From contig DATJLS010000052.1 in the NCBI GenBank assembly GCA_035509315.1, positions 1 through 64,000 of the forward strand: DNA of 64,000 nucleotides. Direction: 5' to 3'. A program made the position numbers and the translations under genes. A model generated the notes under the pieces. It was not told the DNA's origin, searched no databases, and saw only the letters and a list, made by a program, of their open reading frames with translations. Below, in pieces: positions 53,168-60,953 of the stretch. Source of the stretch: JAKAWQ01 sp035509315 (GTDB lineage: Bacteria; Pseudomonadota; Alphaproteobacteria; Acetobacterales; Acetobacteraceae). Position 1 is the stretch's first letter. Every line of letters starts with the position of its first letter.

Positions 53168-53347
53168 ATGACGGACCTTAAGGAGATCATCGGCCTTGAT
53201 CTGCCGGATGCGGAGCTTGCCGAAGAGGTTGCTGCCTTCGCCGATATCGCAGAGGCGATCCGTCGGCTGCGCATGCTCGATCTGACCGAGATCCATCCGG
53301 TCGTGATCTATGACCCGTTGCTGCCTTACCGGAGCAGAGAGTCTTGA
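53168..53347 (+). CDS. AtzG/GatC-like small amidase-associated protein
   Basis: A 59-residue protein, easily missed. It is helical (ELAEEVAAFADIAEAIRRLR) followed by LDLTEIHPVVIYDPLLPYR, which matches the C-terminal arm of GatC/AtzG-type proteins that wrap around an amidase partner. In the cyanuric-acid pathway AtzG is required by the amidase AtzE. Here it overlaps the amidase gene by 4 nt, strongly suggesting a complex. Confidence 0.7.
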   Translation: MTDLKEIIGLDLPDAELAEEVAAFADIAEAIRRLRMLDLTEIHPVVIYDPLLPYRSRES

Positions 53348-54759
53348 GCGTGGAGCCGGAATTCTCGCCGATTGCGGAGATCGCGCCGCTTCTTCGCACC
53401 GGACGACTTTCCCCGGTCACGCTCTGCGAGCGGATTCTCGATCGCATCCGTCGCTATGACGGTCTGCTTGAAAGCTATGTGCATGTTTCGGAAAGTGCGC
53501 TCGATCAGGCGCGGCAGGCAGAAGCCGAGATCCGTGGGGGGGCGTGGCGTGGTCCGTTGCATGGCGTGCCGATCGCCATCAAGGACAATTACTTCACTGC
53601 CGATATGCCGACCACGGCCGGCACGAGAGCAGCGGGCATCGAATTTCCGCTGGTCGACTCGGCCGTGGCAGAGCGGTTGCGTGCGGCCGGCGCGATACTG
53701 ATCGGCAAGACGCGCACGCATGAATTTGCCTGGGGAACGATCACGCCGCCGACACGCAATCCCTGGCGGCAGGATCGGATTCCGGGCGGGTCGAGCGGTG
53801 GGTCGGGGGCCGCGCTCGCGGCCGGCCTTTGCCTTGCGGCAACGGGATCGGACACCGGGGGCTCGGTGCGCATTCCGGCGAGCTTCTGCGGCATCGTCGG
53901 GCTGAAGCCGAGCTTCGGGCGAATCAGCCGAAGGGGGATCGTGCCGCATAGCTGGTCGCTCGATCATCCCGGGCCTCTCGTGAGAAGTGTTGCGGATGCC
54001 GCGATCCTTCTCGGTGTGATGGCGGGCTACGATCCGGCTGATCCCGGAAGCCGGGATATCCGCGTTCCGGACTATGCAGAGGCGATGGACGCAGGTGTGA
54101 AAAGTTTGCGGGTGGCGGTGATCCGCAACCATTTCTTCGAGCGCAACCAGCCTGCGGTGGATCATTCTGTCGAGGCGGCGATCGGCTGGTTCGCGCGCGA
54201 AGGTGCCCGTGTGCATGAGGTGCGTGTCCCGAGCCTCGAACACGGGCTCGGTGCCATCTTCGCGATCGAGCTTTCCTCCTCCACCGCCTATCACGATGCT
54301 TCGCTTCGCGCCGGCCGCAGCGCGGGTTTTGCGCCGGACGTGCGGCGTCTGGTGCAGTTTGGCCGTTTCGTCACCGGCGCGGATTATCTCAAGGCCGAGC
54401 AGTTCCGCCATGTGCTGATGAACGATTATGCGCGCCTGTTCGAGACCGCTGATATCGTTCTGGGGCCGACGGAACCCATCACCGCACCACCGATCGGCGC
54501 CGAGATCGTCTCTCTCGGGTCATATCGCGAAAGCGCGCTGGCGGCGACATGGCGGCTGACTTATCCGTACAACCTGACCGGGTTGCCGGCGATCACATTG
54601 CCTTGCGGATTTGATGGCGAAGGACTGCCGATCGGCCTGCAGATTGCTGCGCGTCCGTTCGACGAGGCCGCCGTGCTGCGTGCCGCCGCCGCTTATGAGA
54701 AAGCGCATGCCTGGCGTGAGCGGCGCCCGCCGATCCAAGATAAGGAAGTCGCGCAATGA
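53344..54759 (+). CDS. Amidase-signature enzyme (AtzE/GatA-like)
   Basis: A 471-residue Ser-cisSer-Lys amidase. K80 in IAIKDNYFTADMPTTAGT, the cis-Ser in PGGSSGGSGAALAAG (about S150) and the nucleophile S174 in TGSDTGGSVRIPASF are all present. Hydrolyses an amide or ureide C-N bond in the cytosol; substrate unknown. TTG 53344 (TTGA overlap with the small protein) or GTG 53350 could start it. Encoded between a GatC-like protein and a nitrilase-fold enzyme. Confidence 0.92.
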   Translation: MSVEPEFSPIAEIAPLLRTGRLSPVTLCERILDRIRRYDGLLESYVHVSESALDQARQAEAEIRGGAWRGPLHGVPIAIKDNYFTADMPTTAGTRAAGIEFPLVDSAVAERLRAAGAILIGKTRTHEFAWGTITPPTRNPWRQDRIPGGSSGGSGAALAAGLCLAATGSDTGGSVRIPASFCGIVGLKPSFGRISRRGIVPHSWSLDHPGPLVRSVADAAILLGVMAGYDPADPGSRDIRVPDYAEAMDAGVKSLRVAVIRNHFFERNQPAVDHSVEAAIGWFAREGARVHEVRVPSLEHGLGAIFAIELSSSTAYHDASLRAGRSAGFAPDVRRLVQFGRFVTGADYLKAEQFRHVLMNDYARLFETADIVLGPTEPITAPPIGAEIVSLGSYRESALAATWRLTYPYNLTGLPAITLPCGFDGEGLPIGLQIAARPFDEAAVLRAAAAYEKAHAWRERRPPIQDKEVAQ

Positions 54760-55628
54760 GCAAGGAAGGGATGGAAATCGGCGTTGCCTGCGTGCAGATG
54801 GAGCCGCGGATTGGCGCCGTCGAGGAGAACATTGCAAACTCCGTCGTGATGGCAAGCGAGGCAGCCGATCGGGGCGCCGAGCTGATCGTGCTGCCGGAGC
54901 TCTGCAATTCCGGTTATGTGTTCGAGAGTGAGGAGGAGGCTCTGAGCCTCGCCGAGGATGCGTACTCCGGTCCTGCCGTGCGCGCCTGGACCGCGCTTGC
55001 GAAGGCGCGGCAGGTTTGGCTCGTCGCCGGCCTGAATGAGCGGGCGAGAAGGCGGATCTATAATTCCGCGGTCGTGGTCGGGCCTGAGGGCGTGATCGGG
55101 GTGTTCCGAAAAATCCATCTTTGGGACACGGAAAATCGTTTCTTCGCCCAAGGTGATCTCGGCTTTCCGGTGTTCGACCTGCCGTTCGGCCGTCTTGGCG
55201 TTTTCATCTGCTATGACGGATGGTTTCCGGAAAGCTATCGGATGTGCGCGCTCAAAGGCGCCGATATTCTCTGCGTGCCGACGAATTGGGTGCCGATGCC
55301 CGACCAGCCGCCGGAGCGGGACGTGATGGCGAACACGCTGGTGATGGGCGGGGCGCACGCCAACGCGGTTTTCATTGCGGCTTCGGACCGGATTGGCATC
55401 GAGCGCGGCCAGCCTTTCCTCGGGCGCAGCCTGATCGTCGGCCCGGCCGGCTGGCCGCTCGCGGGACCGGCCTCCGCGGATCGGGAAGAAATCCTCCTCG
55501 CGCGTGTGAATCTTGCCGAGGCGGCGCGGCGGCGCCAGCTCAATGCCCGCAACCACCTGTTCGGAGACCGGCGGACGGATGTCTATGGTGAGATGATCGC
55601 GCAGGAGGAGGCCACCGCCTCCCGGTGA
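54756..55628 (+). CDS. Carbon-nitrogen hydrolase (nitrilase superfamily, aliphatic amidase/carbamoylase-like)
   Basis: A 290-residue amidohydrolase with triad E48 (VLPELCNSGY), K119 (FRKIHLWDTE) and C152 (ICYDGWFPES). The HLWDTEN and CYDGWFPE forms recall N-carbamoyl-putrescine or ureidopropionase-like members more than Nit1/2. Overlaps the amidase by 4 nt (ATGA), so it should share its pathway. Probably processes the product or a related amide of the imported compound. Confidence 0.9.
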   Translation: MSKEGMEIGVACVQMEPRIGAVEENIANSVVMASEAADRGAELIVLPELCNSGYVFESEEEALSLAEDAYSGPAVRAWTALAKARQVWLVAGLNERARRRIYNSAVVVGPEGVIGVFRKIHLWDTENRFFAQGDLGFPVFDLPFGRLGVFICYDGWFPESYRMCALKGADILCVPTNWVPMPDQPPERDVMANTLVMGGAHANAVFIAASDRIGIERGQPFLGRSLIVGPAGWPLAGPASADREEILLARVNLAEAARRRQLNARNHLFGDRRTDVYGEMIAQEEATASR

Positions 55629-55743
55629 TCCTGCTACGGTCCTGCGAAATACCGACCGGTTGACAGGCGGGGATGGCTGTTCTTCCATAAAACGGAGCCG
55701 TGCCGTCCGAAACTTCGGGGCGCGAAAGTGAGGAGCGACCCTG

Positions 55744-57117
55744 ATGGATATCGAGGCGAGGACGGTCGGCCGCCTGACGCGGCGGCTCATCCCTTTTCTC
55801 ATGCTTTGCTATTTCGTGGCCTATCTCGACCGGGTGAATGTCGGATTTGCCGCCCTTGGCATGAACAAGGCGCTTGGGCTGACGGAGACGATGTTCGGCC
55901 TTGGAGCCGGCATTTTTTTCATCGCCTATTTCTTCTTCGAGGTACCCTCGAATCTCGTGCTCGAGCGGCTGGGCGCCTCGAAATGGATCGCGCGGATCAT
56001 GGTGAGCTGGGGTGTGGTCGCCGGCGCCATGGCTTTCATCCCGCAGATCTCGCACGGGCTCGGGGTCGCGCCCTCCACCACCTACGTCGCGCTGCGCGTT
56101 CTGCTCGGCCTTGCCGAGGCGGGCTTTTTTCCTGGAATTATCTTCTTTTTGACGATCTGGTTCCCAGCTCGATATCGCGGACGGATGATCGGCTGGTTCA
56201 TGGCGGCGATCCCGCTCTCGACCGTGATCGGTGGGCCGATTTCCGGCGCGCTCCTGAATATTACCGGGCTTGGGATGGAGGGATGGCAGTGGCTGTTCCT
56301 GATCGAGGCGCTGCCCGCGATCATGGTGGGGATTATCACTTTCTTCTATCTGACCGACCGGCCCGACCACGCGACATGGCTCCCTTCGGATGAGCGCGCC
56401 TGGCTCGTGAACCGGCTTGCCGCGGAGCGGGCGCAGCGCGAGCAGACACGGCGTTTCAGCATCATCGAAGCGATCAGCGACACACGCGTGCTGCTGCTTG
56501 CGTTCGTCTATTTCGGGATCAATGGCACCAACTATGGGCTGAGCTTCTTTTTGCCGCAGATCGTCCGCGGCTTCGGCCTCAGCTATACCCTGACCGGATT
56601 TGTCACGGCGCTGCCTTATATTGCCGGTGTGATCGGGATGATCTACTGGGGCCGTCACTCCGACCGGACCGGCGAGCGGCGGGAGCATTTTGCCATCGCT
56701 GCGCTGGTCGCGGCCCTTGGCATCGCCGGTTCCACGTTGATCGACAATCCGATCGGCAAGATGATTCTGCTTACTTTCGCCGGATTCGGCATTTTCGGCG
56801 GGCTGCCGACCTTCTGGACCCTTCCCACCAATTTTCTTGCCGGTGCCGCAGCGGCGGCCGGCATCGCTTCAGTGAACTCGCTCGGCAATCTTGCAGGATT
56901 CTTCGGCCCCTATGTGATGGGCAAGGTGAAGGACGCAACCGGCTCCTATACAGTCGGGCTGTTGACCATCGCCAGTGTTTCGGTTTTCGCGATGCTGGTC
57001 GCGCTTTCACTCCCGCATGATCGGAAGCTCGAAGGCATCGAGGAGGTGCACGCCGTGGACGAAGCGAAAAGCACCCTGGCGCCGCGCCGGATCAGGGAGC
57101 CGGTCGAGCTTTCCTAA
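55744..57117 (+). CDS. MFS transporter, anion:cation symporter (ACS) type
   Basis: A 457-residue, 12-helix permease. Opens RRLIPFLMLCYFVAYLDRVN, the ACS/phthalate-tartrate permease signature, with NVGFAALGMNKALGL and the loop RYRGRMIGWFMAAIPLS. Such carriers take up organic acids. Preceded by gaggagc; 115 nt separate it from the amidohydrolase operon, so it may have its own promoter yet serve the same catabolism. Confidence 0.88.
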   Translation: MDIEARTVGRLTRRLIPFLMLCYFVAYLDRVNVGFAALGMNKALGLTETMFGLGAGIFFIAYFFFEVPSNLVLERLGASKWIARIMVSWGVVAGAMAFIPQISHGLGVAPSTTYVALRVLLGLAEAGFFPGIIFFLTIWFPARYRGRMIGWFMAAIPLSTVIGGPISGALLNITGLGMEGWQWLFLIEALPAIMVGIITFFYLTDRPDHATWLPSDERAWLVNRLAAERAQREQTRRFSIIEAISDTRVLLLAFVYFGINGTNYGLSFFLPQIVRGFGLSYTLTGFVTALPYIAGVIGMIYWGRHSDRTGERREHFAIAALVAALGIAGSTLIDNPIGKMILLTFAGFGIFGGLPTFWTLPTNFLAGAAAAAGIASVNSLGNLAGFFGPYVMGKVKDATGSYTVGLLTIASVSVFAMLVALSLPHDRKLEGIEEVHAVDEAKSTLAPRRIREPVELS

Positions 57118-57141
57118 AGCGAAGACGATCCGGCGATCCCA

Positions 57142-57477
57142 TCACGCGCGCGCCGGCCGGCGGCGGGAGCGCAACTCTTCCTGAAGCCTCACGCGCATCG
57201 GTTCCGGCAGCACCGAGAGGGCCGCAGACAGGTCGCGCAGGCTGCGGCGCAGCCCGTGCACCTGGTCGATCAGGTCGAGGATGATGGCGATGCCCTCGTC
57301 ATTGACGCCGAGATCGTCGTGGAGGTCGCGGATGAGGTGGGCGCGCGCAAGGTCGGCCTCTGAGAAACGGCGCGGCCCCTCGCTTGCTTCCGGGATCAGC
57401 CAGCCGGCGGCGATCCAGGCTTCGAGCACTTCGCCCTCGAGCTCGGCGCGGAGGCAGAATTCCCGGTATTCGAGCAT
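57142..57477 (-). CDS. cbpM: CbpM-like modulator of CbpA
   Basis: A 111-residue protein with a MerR-like N-terminal half (LEAWIAAGWLIPEASEGPRR, FSEADLARAHLIRDLHDDLG) and a helical C-terminus (LDLIDQVHGLRRSLRDL). In enterobacteria CbpM binds the J-domain of CbpA and inhibits it. Its overlap with cbpA by 1 nt supports this assignment. Confidence 0.83.
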   Translation of the reverse strand: MLEYREFCLRAELEGEVLEAWIAAGWLIPEASEGPRRFSEADLARAHLIRDLHDDLGVNDEGIAIILDLIDQVHGLRRSLRDLSAALSVLPEPMRVRLQEELRSRRRPARA

Positions 57478-58406
57478 CAGACCCCGCCCCCTTCACGCGG
57501 ATTGTCCCGCTTTCCTGCTTCCCATCCAGCGACGAATTTCTCGAGCTCGGGATCGGGAGTCTTCGGCAACCTCACAGAGAGGGTGACGTATTCGTCACCG
57601 CGGCTGCCATCCTTGCGCGCGACCCCCTTGCCGCGGATACGCAAGATGCTTCCGCTGTTCGAGCCCTTGGGAATGGTCATCGTCACCGGTCCCGTGGGTG
57701 TCGGGACATCGACGCGCCCGCCGAGCACCGCCTCGGTGACCGAGATCGGCAGATCGAGATGGATGTCATCACTCTCTCGGCGGAAAGTGGGGTGGGGCAG
57801 GACCTCGATCTCGATCAGCGCATCGCCGGGTGGGCCCCCGCCGAGGCCGGGCCGGCCCTTGCCCTTGAGGCGCAGCAACTGGCCGTCCCGGATGCCGGGC
57901 GGGATTGTGACATCAAGGCTCGAGCCATCGGGCAGCGAAAGCCGGCGCGTCGCGCCATTGACCGCATCGAGGAAATCGACATGGAGGTGGAAAGGCAGAT
58001 CCGCGCCGCGCATGCGGATGTTCGCCGCCCCGGTGCCGGCCGCGCGCCGGCCGAAGAGCTCGGCGAAGACATCGTCATTCTCGGCGAAATCGGCGAATCC
58101 CGCGTGGGATTCGTAACGTCCGGCTCCGCTTTGCGGTCCCGCTTCAGCGAAATCGCGGTAGTAGTTCTGGCGCGGCGTCTCGGCGCCCGTGGCGTCGATC
58201 TCGCCGTGATCGAAGCGCGCGCGCTTCTCCGCATCGCCGAGCAGATCATAGGCGGAGGAGACTTCCTTGAAGCGCTCCTCGGCGTCCTTGTTGCCGGGGT
58301 TGAGATCGGGATGCAGCTTTTTGGCGAGCTTGCGATAGGCTTTCCGGATCTCGTCCTGGCTCGCGTCGCGCTTGACACCCAGCACCGTATAGGGATCGGC
58401 GCTCAC
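57477..58406 (-). CDS. cbpA: DnaJ-family co-chaperone CbpA
   Basis: A 309-residue J-protein without the zinc-finger domain. J-domain at 1-70 (DPYTVLGVKRDASQDEIRKA, HPD in LHPDLNPGN), a short linker, and two C-terminal substrate-binding domains (LPFHLHVDFLDAVNGATRRL, DDIHLDLPISVTEAVLGGRV). Works with DnaK; the E. coli namesake also binds curved DNA. Co-transcribed with cbpM; repeat copy 4 lies directly upstream. Confidence 0.93.
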   Translation of the reverse strand: MSADPYTVLGVKRDASQDEIRKAYRKLAKKLHPDLNPGNKDAEERFKEVSSAYDLLGDAEKRARFDHGEIDATGAETPRQNYYRDFAEAGPQSGAGRYESHAGFADFAENDDVFAELFGRRAAGTGAANIRMRGADLPFHLHVDFLDAVNGATRRLSLPDGSSLDVTIPPGIRDGQLLRLKGKGRPGLGGGPPGDALIEIEVLPHPTFRRESDDIHLDLPISVTEAVLGGRVDVPTPTGPVTMTIPKGSNSGSILRIRGKGVARKDGSRGDEYVTLSVRLPKTPDPELEKFVAGWEAGKRDNPREGGGV

Positions 58407-58429
58407 TCTTCTCCCTCCGTGCCGGTGAG

Positions 58430-58518
58430 CGAGAGTGGGATGCGTTCGCTCTCGCTCACGTATCCCGTTCTCGCCAATTGTTTTCCCGCGTGATTCACGC
58501 CTTCGGCGATCACGCTCC
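58430..58518 (+). repeat. Two-hairpin dispersed repeat, copy 4 (short form)
   Basis: First stem GGGATGCG (58437-58444) with CGTATCCC (58459-58466), containing one G-T wobble, 14-nt loop. Spacer tcgccaattgttttccc. Second hairpin GCGTGAT/ATCACGC (58488-58494, 58509-58515) enclosing TCACGCCTTCGGCG. It lacks the extra 15 bp found in copies 1-3. Located between the 3' end of the antiporter gene and the cbpA start. Confidence 0.8.
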
Positions 58519-58587
58519 AGCGAAGGGACAATGATGGCGCGGCGGGCGGGTGCGGTTCAAGATGGGCCCGCCCGCCGGCGATCCGCG

Positions 58588-60201
58588 TCAGAAGAGCGCG
58601 GCCCCCTTGGCGAGCGCGATCCAGACGCCAATCAGGAACGGCACCCCGACCCCGAGCCAGGCCAGCGTGCCGCCGAAGCCGAAAGCACCGCGGGCGGCCG
58701 CCAGCACGCCGCCGCGTTCGGCGATCAGCGACTCCTGCCGCAGTTCACGCTCGCGCGCGATCTCCTCTTCCTCCATGTAATGATGATCCGCGACCGGCCG
58801 GACGAAGGCGTTGCAGATCAGCCCGCCGAACAGCAGCACGGCCATGATGTAGAGCGTGCGGTCATAGACCAGATTGTGCGGCACGCCATGGTCGAGCTGG
58901 AATTGCCGCACATTGGCGATCAACGCCGGCCCGACGACCCCCGCGACCGACCAGGCGGTGATGAGCCGGCCATGGATCGCGCCCACCATCTCGGTGCCGA
59001 AGATGTCGGCGAGATAGGCCGGCACGGTCGAGAAGCCGCCCCCGTACATCGTGAGGATGATGCAGATGCTGAGCACGAAGAGCGCGGGAATGCCGAGATG
59101 GCCCCAGGTCGGCAGCAGCACATAGAGGATGATGCCGAGAACGAAGAAGGTATAGTAGGTGGTCTTGCGGCCGATCTTGTCGGAGAGCGAGGCCCAGAAG
59201 ATCCGGCCCAGGCTGTTGAAAAGGCTGATCAACCCGACCAGCCCCGCCGCTGCGGCGACGATCGCCGCATGCTGCTGCACCGTGGTGAGGCCGGTGCCAG
59301 CGCCGCCGAGCAGCTTGGCGCCGAACACATCCTGCAGCATCGGGCTTGCCATCGAGATCACGCCGATGCCGGCAGTGACATTGAGGCAGAGGACACCCCA
59401 GATCAGCCAGAATTGCGGCGTCTTTATTACGCGGTCGAGATGTACATGCCGCGTCGTGATCATTGCGTCTTCGGAGGCGGCTTCCGCCGTCCAGCCTTCC
59501 GGGTGCCAGCCTGGCGGCGGCACGCGGAAACCAAAGGCACCGATCGACATCACGACGATGTAGATCACGCCCAGAATGCCGAGCGAGGCGGCAACCCCCG
59601 GAATGCCGTTGGAAGTAAAGCGCGCCATCAGCCACACCGCGAGCGGCGCGCCGATCATCGCTCCGCCGCCATAGCCCATGATGGCAAAGCCGGTGGCGAG
59701 GCCCCGCCGGTCGGGGAACCATTTGATGAGGGTCGAGACGGGCGCGATATAGCCCAATCCCTGGCCGACGCCACCGATCAGGCCGCAGCCGAGGTAGACG
59801 AGCCAGAGCTGATGGATCGAAACGCCGACAGCACCGATGACGAGGCCGCCGCCCCAGCAGAGCGCGGCGATGAAGCCGGCCTTGCGCGGCCCCGCGTGCT
59901 CGAGCCAGGCGCCCCAGATCGCCGCGGAAATGCCGAGCACAGCGATGAAAGTTTCGAAGATATGGGTTTCCGCGGGCACCGACCAGTTGCATTGCGTGGT
60001 GGTGAGGGCGGCGAGAAAACCCTCCGCCTTGCAGGCGGCCGCATTGGCGTGCGGAACCAGGCGGGTCATCGGCAGCCAATAGACCGAAAATCCGTAGGCC
60101 ATGCCGATGCAAAGATGAATGCAGAGCGCGGCGGGCGGCACGAACCATCGATTGAATTGAGGGCCGGCAACGATTCTCCCGCGATCGAGGACCGAGGCCA
60201 T
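58588..60201 (-). CDS. Oxalate/formate antiporter-family MFS transporter (OFA)
   Basis: A 537-residue, 12-helix MFS carrier of the OFA family: GPQFNRWFVPPAALCIHLCI, GMAYGFSVYWLP and KWFPDRRGLATGFAIMGYG. A long insert after helix 1 (ANAAACKAEGFLAALTTTQC) and a cytoplasmic acidic/basic loop are seen in alphaproteobacterial OFA proteins. OxlT exchanges oxalate for formate. Placement divergent from formate dehydrogenase genes makes formate or oxalate transport plausible, not proven. Confidence 0.88.
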   Translation of the reverse strand: MASVLDRGRIVAGPQFNRWFVPPAALCIHLCIGMAYGFSVYWLPMTRLVPHANAAACKAEGFLAALTTTQCNWSVPAETHIFETFIAVLGISAAIWGAWLEHAGPRKAGFIAALCWGGGLVIGAVGVSIHQLWLVYLGCGLIGGVGQGLGYIAPVSTLIKWFPDRRGLATGFAIMGYGGGAMIGAPLAVWLMARFTSNGIPGVAASLGILGVIYIVVMSIGAFGFRVPPPGWHPEGWTAEAASEDAMITTRHVHLDRVIKTPQFWLIWGVLCLNVTAGIGVISMASPMLQDVFGAKLLGGAGTGLTTVQQHAAIVAAAAGLVGLISLFNSLGRIFWASLSDKIGRKTTYYTFFVLGIILYVLLPTWGHLGIPALFVLSICIILTMYGGGFSTVPAYLADIFGTEMVGAIHGRLITAWSVAGVVGPALIANVRQFQLDHGVPHNLVYDRTLYIMAVLLFGGLICNAFVRPVADHHYMEEEEIARERELRQESLIAERGGVLAAARGAFGFGGTLAWLGVGVPFLIGVWIALAKGAALF

Positions 60202-60229
60202 GGTGTTTTCCTCCCCGTTTCTGTTTTGT

Positions 60230-60254
60230 GCGACGCAAAAGAATGGAGCGTCGC
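60230..60254 (-). promoter_or_regulatory. Hairpin in the leader of the OFA transporter gene
   Basis: GCGACGC (60230-60236) pairs with GCGTCGC (60248-60254) around 11 nt, 29 nt upstream of the start codon on the minus strand. A ribosome site (GGGGAGGA) lies between hairpin and ATG. It could be an operator or RNA leader hairpin. Confidence 0.4.
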
Positions 60255-60264
60255 CCTTACTTCC

Positions 60265-60284
60265 TCATGAATTAAATATCATGA
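60265..60284. promoter_or_regulatory. AT-rich dyad, candidate operator
   Basis: TCATGA-attaaata-TCATGA, a 20-bp symmetric sequence in the OFA/fds intergenic region, unusually AT-rich for this genome. It has the size and symmetry of a dimeric regulator site and could also overlap the OFA promoter. Confidence 0.4.
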
Positions 60285-60413
60285 AGGCCCGCTCCGCGTC
60301 CCGTCAATCTGACCCTGTGCAGGTGCATCAATCCCGATGATGCCCGACGATCCGGCCCATTCGGCGAAGCCCCCGAGAGGGAGGCCAGGCTGTCGCGGAC
60401 TGGGGGCAAAAAC

Positions 60414-60442
60414 TTGTATTCGCCAGCCATGGGCCCATAAAT
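60414..60442 (+). promoter_or_regulatory. Candidate sigma-70-type promoter for fdsGBA
   Basis: TTGTAT (60414-60419) and ATAAAT (60437-60442) with a 17-bp spacer, ending 22 nt before the fdsG ATG. Assigned by eye. Confidence 0.4.
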
Positions 60443-60464
60443 TGAAAGAGGAAGGGAGCAGGGG

Positions 60465-60953
60465 ATGCGGGACCAAATGGGGGAGGTGCCGGAAAGGGTC
60501 CGCGAGCGGATTGGGGCGATCGCGCGCGCGCATGAGGGGGCGGAAGGCCCCGCGCTGAATGTGCTGCGGGCAGTGCAGGAGGAATTCGGCCATGTCCCGC
60601 GCGAGACGGTGCCGGTGATTGCCGAGGCGCTCAACATCACGCGCGCCGAACTGCACGGGGTACTCAGCTTCTACCATGATCTTCGCCAGGATCCGCCGGG
60701 CCGGCATGTGCTGAGGCTCTGCCGGGCCGAGGCGTGCCAGGCGATGGGGGCGGCCTCGCTCGCCGAGGCGGCGCTGCGCCGCCATGGGCTTGCCTGGGGC
60801 GAGACCAGCACGGATGGGGCGTTGAGCGTGGAGCCGGCCTATTGCCTCGGGCTCTGCTCCTGCTCGCCGAGCGCCCTCTTCGACGATGAGCCGGTGGGGC
60901 GGCTCGACGCCGCCAGTCTCGACCGGCTGGTCAGCCGGGCCCGGGCGTCATGA
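60465..60953 (+). CDS. fdsG: NAD-dependent formate dehydrogenase gamma subunit
   Basis: A NuoE-like thioredoxin-fold [2Fe-2S] subunit, 162 residues. Core LNVLRAVQEEFGHVPRETVP, then cysteines CRAEAC and CLGLC (C-x4-C ... C-x3-C) for the cluster. Part of the soluble FdsGBA complex that oxidises formate to CO2 and reduces NAD. An AGGGG precedes ATG. It overlaps fdsB by 4 nt. Confidence 0.94.
   Translation: MRDQMGEVPERVRERIGAIARAHEGAEGPALNVLRAVQEEFGHVPRETVPVIAEALNITRAELHGVLSFYHDLRQDPPGRHVLRLCRAEACQAMGAASLAEAALRRHGLAWGETSTDGALSVEPAYCLGLCSCSPSALFDDEPVGRLDAASLDRLVSRARAS

Noticed and set aside
58435..60270. 611-residue open frame opposite the OFA carrier
   Set aside because: Composition is His/Arg/Asp-rich as in shadow frames; the minus strand shows clear 12-helix MFS sequence.
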